DNA of 64,000 bases from Smallanthus sonchifolius (GCA_023525975.1 CM042023.1:19703501-19767500), one strand, 5' to 3'; counted from the stretch's first letter, positions 1-11,275 are shown. Translations and numbers: made by a program. Notes: generated from the letters alone by a model not told the origin.

Positions 1-2
1 CA

Positions 3-1304
3 TTTAGCCCAGTAGTGAAACCCGCTACAATACGGACCGTGCTATCAATTGCAATGTCCAAATATTGGCTAGTTCACCAACTTGACGTCACGAACGCGTT
101 TCTTCATGGGCATTTGAATGAAACGGTTTACATGTACCAACCCATGGGGTTTCGTCACCGGGACTATCCGGACCACATATGTCGCCTCAACAAGTCTCTC
201 TATGGACTTAAACAGGCTCCAAGAGCGTGGTATCAACGGTTCACAGATTACGTGTTAACTATGGAATTCATGCAAAGTCGATGCGATAATTCTCTATTCA
301 TCTTACACCACGGGGCCGACACAGCATACTTACTCTTATATGTTGATGATATTGTTCTCGCAACCTCATCTGATGATCTTCGGAAACAACTTATGCTCAA
401 ACTTGCATCCGAATTTGAAATGAAAGACCTTGGCCCACTTAGTTTCTTCTTGGGTATTTCTGTCACAAGGCAAAAGGACACCTTGTTCTTGTCCCAGCAA
501 ACATATGTAAACGAGATTGTTCAACGGGCCGGTCTTGAATCATGCAACTCTGTTACCACACCCGTAGATACACACGCCAAATTAAGTGCGTCCTCCGGTA
601 CCGAATTTGAAAACCCAACACTATATCGGAGCTTGGCGGGTGCTCTTCAATACTTGACGTTCACTAGACCCGACATAAGTTACGCGGTTCAACAAGTTTG
701 CATGCATATGCATGCCCCTCGCACCAATCATTGGAATGCTTTAAAAAGAATTATCCGATATATCAAAGGTACATCCGATATGGGCCTTACCATTACTCAA
801 ACTTCAACCCCTTCCATTATTGCCTACACCGATGCGGATTGGGCCGGGTGCCCCGATACCCGTCGTTCAACCTCCGGATATTGCGTCTACTATGGCGACA
901 ATCTTCTCTCTTGGTCTTCAAAGCGTCAACCAACCATCTCAAGATCAAGCACCGAAGCCGAGTACCGTGGGGTCGCTAACGTGGTAGCCGAAGTTTGTTG
1001 GCTTCGTAACTTACTGTTGGAACTCCGTCATCAGCTACCTCGTACCACTATCGTTTACTGCGACAACGTAAGCGCCATCTATCTATCCGGGAACCCAGTT
1101 CAACACCAGCGCACCAAACACATCGAACTCGACATTCGTTTTGTTTGCGAACATGTTCAACGGGGCACCATCAGAGTCCTTCATGTCCCCTCTCGTTACC
1201 AGATCGCTGACATCTTCACTAAGGGTCTCCCTCGGGTTTTATTCGAAGACTTTCGATCCAGTCTCAGCTTACGGTCTCCTCCCGCTAAGACTACGGGGGT
1301 GTAA
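3..1304 (+). pseudogene. Copia pol fragment: reverse transcriptase and RNase H (5' end outside window)
   Basis: The reading frame is already open at base 3 and runs without a stop to TAA at 1302-1304, so this is the 3' part of a Copia polyprotein cut by the window edge. Counting residues from base 15, the RT block LDVTNAFLHG lies near residue 24, LYGLKQAPRAW near 62-72 and the catalytic YVDD at 109-112. RNase H follows with TDADW at 272-276, the second acid in EAEY near 314 and the third in YCDN near 350. RT and RNase H copy the element RNA into DNA in virus-like particles. The visible part is intact and the stop codon overlaps the putative 3' LTR start, as in many plant Copia elements. Whether the full element is intact cannot be judged. 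Family sure, lineage within Copia not assigned. Confidence 0.95.
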
Positions 1305-1520
1305 TAGACTACGTATATTTAGCCTTGTAATTAGCAATTATCATAGCATTTAACATCCCTTGTAAATTAGCATAATCAGTTGTATCATCTCCAAAAATAG
1401 GAGATCTCCTCTGTATTATTTATAGGCATATTGTATGCAATGAGAAATCACGAATTCCATTACCTCTTTCATATATATATCCCATTATTAACATTTGCTC
1501 GGTGCCTGGGTTACATAACA
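1300..1520 (+). repeat. Putative 3' LTR of the first Copia element
   Basis: The sequence begins with TG immediately after the G-rich tract CTACGGGGG, which can serve as polypurine tract, and overlaps the pol stop codon. It contains an AT-rich promoter-like centre. Candidate ends with CA lie at 1493, 1515 and 1520, so the 3' boundary is uncertain. The partner 5' LTR is outside the window. From 1521 to 1756 I see only AT-rich non-coding sequence. Confidence 0.5.
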
Positions 1521-1997
1521 TGGTCCTTATTCATCCGAGAGAGGTTAAAAACCAATATAAAGAAGTTAATAGATATAAGATGTTTGTATGAACAAAGGCA
1601 GTAGGCCTATGAGAAATTTGTACCTAACTTTGGAGTTCCTGTAAAAAAATATATAGACGCCTAAATTAACCGAATCTCTTAATTCTTTTTAATTTAATTT
1701 CTGGTATCACTTATTGCGAATTTGTACTTAAAAAAAATGTAACACTCGGAAGTCGGGTACGAGCATAGTGGCGGAACAAGAATTTATTTCAAGGGATTCA
1801 CTGTGTTTAAATGCTCCAATTTCATAGGGCCGGACATAAAAAATTCGGTTCGGTTCGATTGTTCGGGTCGGGTAAGGTCAAGGTTTTCAGAACCGGACCG
1901 GGTAGCGAACCAGACGCCTGAGAGGTTCACTGGTCGGACAAGTCCAACTGGTCGGACCAGTTTTAAAAACCGAAGTTATAAATAATATAAATATTCA

Positions 1998-2000
<3 letters not shown>

Positions 2001-2028
<28 letters not shown>
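2001..2028. repeat. (AT)n microsatellite
   Basis: Uninterrupted alternating AT for about 28 bases inside the 1768-2915 insertion. Confidence 0.9.
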
Positions 2029-2031
<3 letters not shown>

Positions 2032-2214
2032 GGAACTACAAATTTATGAAAATATACCAAATATTTATTATATAAGTAAATATTTAATTCATACGTAACA
2101 AAATAAAGAAAGGTAGTAAAGCATTTATATTAGATTTTTATTAAATAAAATAACGTATGCAATATTTAAAGGGGACTACTAATGGGACACGGGAATTGCT
2201 ATCTGGACCGGGCT

Positions 2215-2478
2215 CTATACGCATCGTATAGGGCAATACGATGCGTATAGCCTTCACAATTTCCCAAACCCGACAACATCGTACTCCTAGACATTCCAAC
2301 CCCTATACGCATCGTATAGGTCAATACGGTGCGGTTTAGGGTACGAGGTGACTTCTGCAACTAGTCATCCATCACATCTCTATACGCCACGTATAGACCG
2401 GGAATGCGACGTGGCATTCTGTTGGCAGAGACTGAACCCTATACGCCTCGTATTGGCCTATACGAGTGCGTATAGGGC
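2215..2478. repeat. Cluster of nested palindromes, CTATACG type
   Basis: At 2215-2250 the arm CTATACGCATCGTAT is followed after six bases by its exact reverse complement, and each arm is itself a hairpin (CTATACG, loop CAT, CGTATAG). Variants occur at 2302-2334, 2380-2396 and 2437-2478, each with altered loop bases. Together they make four hairpin sites within about 260 bp. Nothing in this block codes for protein. Confidence 0.85.
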
Positions 2479-2926
2479 GGCGACATGTCCAATTAGCAAT
2501 ATTTCGTGTCTTAATAGATTCACCCTATTTAAAAGATCATAACTCAGAAGTGATTTGATTTAACAGAGAAAAAGTAAATCTTTCAAGATTTAAGTAGGAA
2601 AAGTCTTGTCTATCTCATTTCTTAAAAAAAAAAAAACACTCTGTCTCTCCATCTTTTTAGTTTTCTCTCTCATACATATTCATACCATACAACCAGCAAT
2701 CCGTCACAGCTCGCAAGCTGCCCCGGGCCTGACCGTCAGCTCCGGCCAACTACATCAACACATCATTCCACTCTAAGTTCATATCTCAAAATCTAATCTT
2801 GATCAGTTTTCAACTTTTTTAATGGGTTAACCCAAGATTTTCTATATAGATTTCTACTACAATTTTGAAACTCGGGGGTTCCGGTGAACCCCCGGCCGTA
2901 TGTAAATCCGCCCATGTACGAGCATA

Positions 2927-3091
2927 CCGAGTAACGACATGGCATGATAAATTGTGATGAAGCTAAAGTTGAGAAAAAGGAAAAAAATGGTTAAGTTTTA
3001 AGAATCCGCATAGCCATGCACAGTAACCACACAATCGTGTGAATCCGCACAACCATGGGGTTGTCACATAGCCGTGAGACGCTTCAGGTCA
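2927..3091. other. Non-coding gap
   Basis: No gene is visible. Bases 3017-3080 hold short self-complementary strings around CACACAATCGTGTG and GCACAACC/GGTTGTCAC, similar in style to the palindrome clusters elsewhere in the window. Confidence 0.5.
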
Positions 3092-3337
3092 CACTACTAG
3101 AAAACTGGGCTTTAATGACACGCAAATTATGATACATACTGTTTTTATGACATGCAAAAGTGTGTGTCATCATTTAGGTTTTATAATAAAAAAAATAAAA
3201 ACACAGAGTGTACCGTAAAAATACGCGTGCCATTTTGTATTTGTATCTTATAATTTATAAACCCGCCCCTTTTCAATCCAAATTCCCCCAAATTCTGCAA
3301 ACCCCCCCCCCCCCCCCCCTCAAAATCTCCAATCAAG

Positions 3338-3583
3338 ATGTCGACGGAGATGGCGACCACCGATCCGGAAGGAATCGACGGAGTTCGTATGACCTGGAAC
3401 ACCTGGCCCCACACAAAAGTCAAAGCCAGCAAGTGCGTCATCCCAATCGCCGTCTCCATCTCCCCGATCCGCCCTCACCCTCTCATCCCTACCAATCCCT
3501 ACGCCCCACTACGATGCAAGACCTGCTCCGCCGTCCTTAACTCCTTCTGCCGCGTTGATTTCTCCACCCTCATCTGGATATAT
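3338..3583 (+). pseudogene. SEC23: Captured SEC23 N-terminal exon
   Basis: An 82-codon open stretch begins with ATG and reads through DPEGIDGVRMTWNTWP, ASKCVIPIAVSISPI and YAPLRCKTC, the characteristic start of the COPII coat GTPase-activating subunit SEC23, including the first cysteine pair of its zinc finger. It ends at IWIY directly before GTAAGT, a good splice donor at the place where plant SEC23 continues IWIC. One likely change is therefore the last zinc-ligand-region Cys to Tyr. The rest of SEC23 (trunk, helical and gelsolin domains) is absent. It lies just inside the CACTA left end with a poly-C tract at 3303-3319 in front, so I read it as a transduplicated exon, not a functional gene. 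Product identity is from family memory. Confidence 0.85.
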
Positions 3584-3735
3584 GTAAGTAAATAATAATT
3601 CACTTATGAATTTTCATGTTTTGTCTAATGCTCATATGTTGAAGTTTCTAAGATATATTTTGAACGAATCCATTGCATCCAATATTTGAAAGAGTCTCTT
3701 CTGGATTAGACTTGCTGGTATTGAAAGCCTAAACT

Positions 3736-4039
3736 GATGGTGTGGCTCCAGATAAGCCACTTGACTCTAGTGTTGTATCTCAGTTGTAACAATTCGCTGC
3801 CATGAAGAAATCAAGAAGATTGCAACAGAAGTTTTATAACACAACACTTAAGTGTTTTAGTTTATCTTATGTTATTACTTTGGGTGCAGGTTATTGCTAT
3901 GAGTTTGTCTGGAGACGAAATTGTTAGACTTACAGAAATGTTCAAGACTATGGACATAGATGGCAGTAATCATACCACATTAGAGAAATTAAATGAATGC
4001 TTAGAACGAGCGGGTGTCATTTTAAAAGATTCAGAAATC
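3736..4039 (+). pseudogene. CPK: Captured exons of a calcium-dependent protein kinase (junction and EF-hand region)
   Basis: Bases 3736-3831 translate as DGVAPDKPLDSSVVSQL, a stop (TAA), then QFAAMKKSRR. This is the kinase-to-autoinhibitory-junction segment of plant CDPKs. After an intron-like stretch ending TGCAG, bases 3890-4039 translate as VIAMSLSGDEIVRLTEMFK and on into a first EF-hand loop that has decayed (DIDGSNHTTLEKL lacks the usual acidic pattern). Exon limits match known CDPK introns as I remember them. The catalytic kinase domain and the other EF hands are missing and a stop interrupts the first piece. It lies 150 bp downstream of the SEC23 exon in the same orientation, giving a chimeric two-gene cargo inside one CACTA-type fragment. 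Confidence 0.8.
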
Positions 4040-4850
4040 ACCAACCGCGTGCCACCGCCAAAGTCAGCCCTCACTTCGCTTTGAGATTAGGTAAACACTA
4101 TATCCTGTTTTCATTGGTAATTGACGATTGATTATTCTGGCATTATAGTACTGCCATGTGCATTATACTACCATGGTACACCAAATTCTTAACAATGACG
4201 ATTGGTAGCACATAGAATGTTATTAACAAACACGTTTAGCTCAATTTAAGATTGCATAATTCTTATAAAAGCAAACATATAGCAAACATTTACCGCACAT
4301 TATATATTTTACTTGCCTCCTATATGAATTCTTATCAATCTGCTAGGCAGTTCATGAAACATCAATTTTAGATCAGGAAATACGATAATTTTTTTCTGCA
4401 ATTATCATTATATGATTTTACATGTTTGGTTTTAGATACATATTTCCACATTTGTGCTTGCTTAGCTTTAATTTCTCATGCAAGTCCACTGATTTTTCAT
4501 TTCTATCTTTATTAGGGTTTGAAATCTTTAAAAGTTTAAAGTTATGACCCGCGTGACACTAGATCCGGGAGCTCAACCAATAACTTTACTTGGTACAGAC
4601 GTACAATGGTACTAAGCTAACCCATGGTTGAGAAAAAAACTTTTAATGTTTATGTTTTCTCATTATAAGCAGATTAAGATGGTGTTTGCTTTATTTTAGT
4701 GATCCATTATGGTGAGTTGAACTTGGATTGGTTAAACTCTATTTTTTGTTCACTTGATCCTGTACATTGTTAGTTAATCTTTTCACATAGCTAGAGTAAC
4801 ACTTACGCCTTTTTTTTATAGCCGCTGTAAATGCCTTTTTTTGTACTAGT

Positions 4851-5143
4851 GGCGTTCATGTTGGTATATGAAATTGATTGTAGTAGATGAAGATTGAAAT
4901 AATATAAATTGTGGAAGAAGAAGATGGTGAAATGGAAGACTGACTCTTTTAGCTCTTCCCATCCCGTTACCACACTCACGCTAGACGACTCAGGGCACCA
5001 CTCACTCTGGCGGGGACGGTGTGCCACGCCGTGACCGCCTACCCCGTGGTCACGCCCCACTCACTCTACCATAACACATACCCTTAGCATATCAACATTT
5101 TAAACAGGCTGTCATATATTCATCAGTCACTTCGACGACAAGA
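4851..5143. other. Non-coding, GC-rich stretch
   Basis: No gene is visible. Bases 4975-5070 are unusually GC-rich for this window and may be the edge of another transposon. The left flank of the Copia element begins at 5144. Confidence 0.4.
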
Positions 5144-5148
5144 CAAAT

Positions 5149-5300
5149 TATTAACTCACAACCATTATAGTTATTTATTATTCTTTATGTTACATATTGT
5201 CTTTCATCTTCTTGTAATTATGTACTCATTACTCTTGTGTTTATTCATGTATCTATATATTCCTTTACTCTTCTTGAGTAGAGCATTGAGCTTTCAATCA
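5149..5300 (+). repeat. Copia 5' LTR (152 bp)
   Basis: Begins TATTAACTCACAACC and ends CAATCA; the same sequence recurs at 24823-24971. The first dinucleotide is TA, not the usual TG, in both copies. A TATA-like stretch lies at about 5250-5262. Confidence 0.85.
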
Positions 5301-5302
5301 TA

Positions 5303-5314
5303 TGGTATCAAGCC
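5303..5314 (+). promoter_or_regulatory. Copia primer-binding site (initiator tRNA-Met type)
   Basis: TGGTATCAAGCC two bases after the LTR resembles the usual TGGTATCAGAGC site complementary to initiator tRNA-Met, with one base missing. Confidence 0.75.
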
Positions 5315-5387
5315 AAAAGTCACCCTCCCCCCTTCTTGTTCCCTAAAAACCATCCGATCTCCTTTCTTCCCTCTCATCTCCTCTCCT

Positions 5388-6255
5388 ATGGCTTCTTCTT
5401 ACCTAGATTCTCTTCCCCTAGACACCCTCATCCACATGATCACCATCAAACTATCTTCCTCAAACTACCTCTTATGGAAAAACCAAATGGTTCCCATCCT
5501 TACTTACCAAAATCTAGCCCCCCATGTTGATAGCACCTCTGTTGCCCCACCCGCCACCATCACTGCTAATGACAAAACCACCGATAATCCAGCCTTTGCG
5601 GCCTGGTTAGCCACTGATCAGAGAACCATCATTGTTCTCCATGTGTTCCTCTCGGAAGAAACTATCTCCATCATTGTGGGACTGTCCACTGCTCGTCAAA
5701 TTTGGCTTGCCTTAGAAGCGGCCTACGACAATCCTTCTATTGAATGTATGCACAACCTACGTGACCACCTCCGTCAATCCACTAAAGGGACCAAATCTGT
5801 TGCTGATTTTGGACCCTATTTCAAGGGATTATGTGACCAACTTGCCGCTATCGGCCATCCGGTTGACGAAGCCGATCAACTACACTGGTTTCTCTGTGGT
5901 CTCGGGCCATCTTTTGAGACCTTCTCTACCACCATCCGTTCCGCCAGACCTGCCCCGTCGTTCACTGATCTCATGACTCGTGCTGAAAGTCATGAAATGT
6001 TCATTCGGTCCCTCCATGGAACTGCTGCATCACCGGTTGCTTTCACTGCCCACCCTCGTAACCATGCTCCTGTTCGGCATCGTGGAGGACGCTTCTCCCG
6101 AGGTCAGAATCACTCAGCCTCACGTGGTGGTCGGTCGGTCACGTGGCAGCCGATCACCCCACTGCCAACTTTGTAGGACGGATGGCCATTATGCTAACTC
6201 TTGCCTCCTTTGCCGGAAATGCTCCTACTACCGATGATGCTCTTTCCCGTTCTTT
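5388..6255 (+). pseudogene. Copia gag with frameshift before the zinc knuckle
   Basis: The start ATG at 5388 gives MASSYLDSLPLDTLIHMITI followed by the UBN2/gag core (SSSNYLLWKNQMVPIL, then WLATDQRTIIVLHVFLSEE and IWLALEAAYDNPS), typical of plant Copia gag, which packages the element RNA. The frame ends at TAG 6174-6176. The expected CCHC zinc knuckle, CQLCRTDGHYANSC (CX2CX4HX4C), lies at 6162-6203 in the next frame, so a small indel between about 6100 and 6160 has split gag. Upstream in-frame codons exist back to 5187, but the ATG at 5388 matches the family start. The gene is cut at 6260 by the Athila-like insertion and resumes at 18707. Confidence 0.9.
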
Positions 6256-6260
6256 CCTAG

Positions 6261-7443
6261 TGACGTGAGGTCGTAGTCTCACTAAAAAATAAACCAATTA
6301 CACTAAATAGATAGTGGTAAGTGGATATCGAACACAGGGAGTTTGTGGAAAATGTGCTTACTAAGTAGTTCGGATTTAACTAACTTAAAATAAATTGCAA
6401 GAAATGTAAATTCACGATTTTGATTGTTTGGTTTCAAAAACTAAGATCAACTAAATAAATTGCAAATCAAAGATTAGTTTGTAAACAGATTAAGAGAAAG
6501 CGATCATCCTAGGTTTCAGGTTTCAATTGACATCCATGTTTAAATCCAACTAGAAAGAATCACATAGACATGATTCATGCGTGACCACTTGTTTGTGATA
6601 AAAGGGAACTAAGTACTCGGATTACGAAAATGCGAGGTTGTTACCCGATGACCAATTAACCAATATCCAACCCTAATCCCTCCCGTGATATCTCGATTGT
6701 CAACGACACCAAGAACGTACGATTTAGATTATGATCAAAACATCAATCAACAATTTACAAACAAACATTCACACACCATAATAAACAAACAAACATTGCA
6801 AGTCTATTATTCTAGAAATACGGATAAAAACACAAATGTCTTAGACAAACCTTCAACCTAGGATGAACACCACAAGTTTAGCCACTCATGTCTTGGTGCA
6901 TCATCATCACACAAAGATTAATGTTCATATGAATCAAAACACAAACCCAATGATTAGAAAATTGTTTGGAACCCATAAAATCACCCAAAATCTCCCCTGA
7001 AACTACTGCAAAACGTCTCCCAATGATTGGATATGAAAAGCCCCTTGAAGAACTGTTTTAATAGGGCAGTTACACTTTTCACGCCAGTGACCACCGTAAG
7101 CTACGGTTCCCACCGTGGCTTACGGTGGTGAGCAACATTCTACGGTGGTCCAAAACTGCCTTACGGTGCCAAGAAAGTTTCCCAGATGTCACCGTAGCTT
7201 ACGGTGACCACCGTAAGCTACGGTGGAGCTCAGGTCATTCTCTCCTTATCTTTGTTTGTTTCAATGATGATTGAGTCTCTTTCCTCTTGCTTCAATCTTT
7301 GCGTTAAATGCATCCAATTAAACTATTTTGTACCTGAAACATTAAACCACCATAGTCATCTAATTCTAACAAGTAACCGACTTAAATGTAGGATTAAAAT
7401 ACCATTTATAGCACTTAAGGGTCATCCTACGGACCACCCGTCA
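6261..7443 (-). repeat. Athila-like 3' LTR (1183 bp)
   Basis: Runs from TGACGTGAGG to CCCGTCA on the plus strand, with the CCTAG duplication on its outer side. It carries the CACCGTA palindrome cluster at 7091-7226. Confidence 0.95.
7091..7226. repeat. Palindrome cluster, CACCGTA type (left LTR)
   Basis: At 7190-7226 CACCGTAGCTTACGGTG is followed after AC by its reverse complement CACCGTAAGCTACGGTG. Each half is itself a 7-base arm, 3-base loop, 7-base arm hairpin. A weaker pair lies at 7091-7128. The same cluster is in the other LTR at about 18349-18482. Confidence 0.9.
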
Positions 7444-8731
7444 CATCCCCACACTTAACCGTTGCTTGCCCCCAAGCAACTCATCAAAAACCATTTCCAA
7501 GTTCACAAGCGATCAACATGAATCAAGCAAACAAATGTCCTCATTTTACTAACTTTTTCTTAAACCCCGCATAACACACCCCTCACAATGACTCTCCTCT
7601 CGGCGACAAATAATAACTAGCAAGGATGAGCTAGAACACACTTAAAGCAAATGGGTGATTGCACAATAATAGGCTTGTACTTAAATCGGTCCTTCGCCTA
7701 AAGAATTTACTAAAATGCGCACGTGAATCAAAGGGACTTAAGGGTTGGAACGTGGCTAGGCATATGGGTAGGACATGGAAATATATATGTAGTAGCTAAT
7801 GATCCGACCCGGTCTTATTATTACATCTAAATAAACTCAACTAATTAACTAACTACAAAGCCTCGTATTTTTTTTTCTTTCAAACTACTACCACATTTAT
7901 TCTCATTCTTTTTGTATTTTTCTCAGATTTTTTTTTTCATTTTTCATTTTCATTCTCCTTCAACTGCCATCGCATTTATTTCCTTCTTTTTGCATTTTTC
8001 TCAGATTTTTTTTTTCATTTTTAAACAAAACAAAAACATCAAACACTACGTACTAAAACTACTAAACCGGGTCTTCTCAAACAGGTAAGATATTTTGGGC
8101 GGTAAGCATGGGTTATCAAATGATAGACAATAAGCTCAAATATGGTTACTAATGGACCAAACCCCCGCCCCTCTCGCTACCATGCTCATATGTGTAATTT
8201 ATGAGGCCCAACCCCCGAATCCCACACTCACACACATCGTGACGAGGCTACCTAAATGCCCTTATCCTTTTCACATACATATCAAGTTAAGGCCTCAAAC
8301 CGAATTCAAGCACAAGTTCTAATGCACCCCCACCCATTGCCACTCTCATCAAAGAAAATATTTCTAACAATTCAAATAGATGGCTCAAACTCTCACCAAG
8401 AAAAAAGGAAATATGGGCTGCCGATGTGTCATGCGGTTTAGTACTTAAGTGTTCAAATTTGGACCATTTTTTCGCTTAATTTTCAAAATTTTTCAAAAAA
8501 ATTCCCCCATCCCCACACTTGGGATATATTGTCCCCAATGTATGGCTTTGAAGAGAAAGATCGCTCAAAACACACCAAACTTTTTTTTTTTTAGATTCAA
8601 AACTAAACAAACACCACCAATCTTTCACAACCCAACAACTAAATACCTCAAAACACCACCCAACCGCCCAACCATAAACATAAACATAAAGATATACAAA
8701 AATGTACAAGATGAGGTAGAACACGACCTGA
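7444..8731 (-). other. Athila-like 3' untranslated region
   Basis: No coding sequence is seen between the third ORF and the 3' LTR. On the minus strand the bases next to the LTR (7444-7456) read AAGTGTGGGGATG, the likely polypurine tract. A pyrimidine-rich block around 7866-8025 contains two imperfect tandem copies of roughly 75-85 bp that share CTCAGATTTTTTTTTTCAT. Confidence 0.6.
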
Positions 8732-10471
8732 TCAATAGTATCTCGGTTGAGGAGGTCCGAAAATGTACGTCATCATGTCGGAAAATTCTCCGAACCCGAA
8801 CGAGCCACTGCTACTATCACCTTGATCTCCACCTTGATCAACTTGTTGACTTCCCATGCCTGTGTGTGGATCCACCCACTGAGAATGATACAATGGTGGG
8901 GTAGGATAAGTTACACTACCATCGTATGGTGGTAGAGTAGAGTAATCCACAATAGGAGGGTCGGCAACAACTGGTTGACCCGCATGCCAAGCATCATGCA
9001 TACGTCTATTCCGGTCATCCAGGTAACGGTTGTTGATCTCCTCTTCATGAGCAAACATGTGAGCCCTATTCCACTGCTCTTGCCGATCATAATTTTGCTT
9101 CCAAGTTCTCTCCATACTCGCTCTCATGAATGTTTGATGATCATAAGATACTTGTCTTGAGTCTTCCCAGTCAGAAAAGGTAGGTGGACGCATACGCTCA
9201 ACAACTTGCTCCATCGTCCCAACATGAGCCCAATTCGGATCATACGGCATTTGTGAATAATCAAATGCACTTTCGATGTACCCCGACTGGGTTCCTTCTC
9301 TTCTTCCACTTCCACTTCCGCTCGGGCCTCCTCTATCCGTTTCCATTGGTACCACGTAAGGGTCATCCATATAGTCATCATCCCCACTCGGAGCTTCCTC
9401 TTCACTATCGGGCTCATCAGCCTCACCCGGTCGTAACGGCCTTGCATCCACTTTCAAGGCCCTCCATCTCTGACCTTCACTCTTGAGCTTATGATACCTC
9501 TCCGACTCGACATATTTCCATCCAATTCCCAACTGCTTAATGTCAAACGGCTTGAATTTCTTGTAAGAGCCTTTATCCTCGGCTTGAATAGCTCCATACT
9601 TCTTCAACAGTGCAGTAATCAACCGACAATGTGGTATTATCTTTCATTGATCACTATTCCGACTTATCCATATATTATTTAACGCTAAAAATCGGAAAGG
9701 AAAAAACGGAGCCCCATTCAACAAGGCATACAAGATTGGCACCTCCGGATATCGCACTTCAACCTTGTCACCCCGTCGGGGAATGACATTTTGTGTGCAT
9801 ATAATCAACATCAATTTAGCCTCGATCCTCAAATTCTTACGGTATAATTTCCCATGTGTAGTATCGGGCAAAAACAGATAATCCAACATCATGTGCCATC
9901 TTGGATGCTTCTCTGGCTCAAAATACAAATCCTCCAGCCACGGGATCATGTATTGATTCACTGGTTTACTATCAAACTTGGCTATCCTACGCAATGTGTC
10001 GAATGACATCTCTACCTCAACCCCGTTGACCGTCCCAATCAACTTCATTTTTGATGCACCTTTGTACGGGGGACATTTTAGAGTAGTCATCCACTCTTGA
10101 ATTTCCTCAACATACAAATTATTAGTCTCTTGATCGTAACATTTCAGTGCCGCTTCCCACCCCAAAGTGCGGAACTTATCAATGACCCCGAACGGACCGA
10201 AATCTTTTTCACGAACTTCTTTCTCACAAATGAATGCTTCTTTCCGTTGGGTTAACTTATTCATTTGATCATGGAACAGTTCCGCCTGCCATTCATTTGG
10301 TTGCTCGTGTAAAGGCCCAGATGTCCACTTCGGTTTCGGACCTCTCGGTTGCTCTTCCTCATGTTGTTCTTCTTCATCTTGATCCGCCAATCTGGGTAGT
10401 CTTCTTTTCCGTTGCTGATTCTCAGGTGGGTTACTAGAAGACCCAACTTGTTCTTTCCCTTTTCGACCCAT
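8732..10471 (-). pseudogene. Third ORF of the Athila-like element (ATHILA ORF-1 type), one stop codon
   Basis: The minus-strand ATG at 10471 starts MGRKGKEQVGSSSNPPEN, with a basic, Ser/Pro-rich head, then a globular region (EKEVREKDFGPFGVIDKF, YVEEIQEWMTTLKCPPYKGA, MSFDTLRRIAKFD) that resembles the ATHILA ORF-1 domain found downstream of pol in Athila elements. TGA at 9644-9646 interrupts it; the same frame continues through ITALLKKYGAIQAEDKG to a stop at 8732, giving 580 codons in all. The C-terminal third is low-complexity and acidic (DEPDSEEEAPSGDDDYMDDP). I see no signal peptide or membrane segment, so an envelope role is not supported by this sequence. Function is unknown. A palindrome cluster lies just upstream of its start. 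Confidence 0.8.
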
Positions 10472-10850
10472 AACCTCTGCTTTGATGGTAATGAAAACAA
10501 CAAGAACTTCAAGCTAAGCAAAAACCCACTAAAACCCCAAAATTTTCGGACCCCTAATGTCCAAAATCGACCACCAAAACAAAGGAATCTTTGAAATGTA
10601 AGCACTAATCTGGAATCCTTGCGAAATTTTAGCCGAAATAGACCAAAAAATCACTCGATTTTGTTGAGATTTGAGAAAATAGTGAAGGATTTAAGTAATG
10701 GAAGTTAGGGTTTATGTTTGAAGATGAATGGGGAAGGAGGTGATGTTTGGTGGTGAAAAAGGGGATAAACCCGTATGTGTGGTTGTTGTTTTAAATGAGA
10801 TTTCGTTTTTTTTAAATTTTTTATATGACCCGGATTCATGAATCAGACCG

Positions 10851-11012
10851 CCACCGTAGCTTACGGTGACCACCGTAAGCTACGGTGACCACCGTAAGCT
10901 ACGGTGGTCACTGGCAACAAAATCCCACCGTAAGGCAGTTTAGGAATGGCGTATGATTTTAAATCCCCACCGTAAACTACGGTGCCACCGTAGCATACGG
11001 TGGTATCTGACA
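10851..11012. repeat. Palindrome cluster, CACCGTA type (between pol and third ORF)
   Basis: Three consecutive CACCGTA...TACGGTG hairpins at 10851-10908 and further copies at 10966-11012. The cluster sits in the 800-bp non-coding interval (10472-11275) between the end of pol and the start of the third ORF, where a promoter for that ORF would be expected. Confidence 0.85.
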
Positions 11013-11275
11013 CTTTAATTTTCAAAAAAAAGTTTTTGTTTTGTTTTTTTTTGTTTTTGTTTTTTTTTTTTTAGAATTTTTATAGTTTTTATATTTTTTG
11101 AAAATCATGCCCTACCCCCATGAAAAACCCGTGTTGTCCTCAACACTGTGTTAGAGAAATTCGTAAGAACTTCCCCACACTTGTTTCAAACACAAGTTAA
11201 ACGTGAGTACGGTAATTGTTTAAAAACAACTAAATTACACTAAACTAACTATTTACACTACCAAACCTGGGCCTC

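Larger units (their letters stand above)
1768..2915. mobile_element. Unclassified insertion with 11-bp flanking direct repeat
   Basis: The perfect 11-mer GTACGAGCATA flanks the block at 1757-1767 and 2916-2926, which looks like a target-site duplication. The inner ends start GTGGCGGAACAAG and, read from the other side, ATGGGCGGATTTAC, so they share a short GGCGGA-type inverted repeat. No coding sequence is recognisable inside. It holds an (AT)n microsatellite at 2001-2028 and a palindrome cluster at 2215-2478. Duplication length fits Mutator-like (9-11 bp) better than hAT (8 bp), but the inverted repeat is short, so class is open. Confidence 0.45.
3092..4850 (+). mobile_element. CACTA-type element fragment carrying host gene exons
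   Basis: The left end CACTACTAGAAAACTGGGC is followed by TTTAATGACACGCAAATTATGA, a subterminal repeat also present just inside the CACTA element at 49332 (second copy from 49410). The right limit is uncertain. A reversed CACTA-like end (TTTTGTACTAGTG) stops at 4850, but the 3-bp flanks there (GCG) do not match those on the left (TCA), so it may belong to a different element. Inside are exon-like pieces of SEC23 (3338-3583) and of a calcium-dependent protein kinase (3736-3831 and 3890-4039). No transposase is visible, so this copy would depend on enzymes made elsewhere. Bases 4085-4850 hold no recognisable gene. Confidence 0.6.

Noticed and set aside
3092..4850. A complete CACTA element with both ends
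   Set aside because: The right candidate end at 4850 differs in sequence and the 3-bp flanks do not match, so only a fragment is claimed.
8732..10471. Retroviral-type envelope protein
   Set aside because: The position after pol fits, but there is no signal peptide, membrane segment or cleavage site; the C-terminus is acidic low-complexity sequence.
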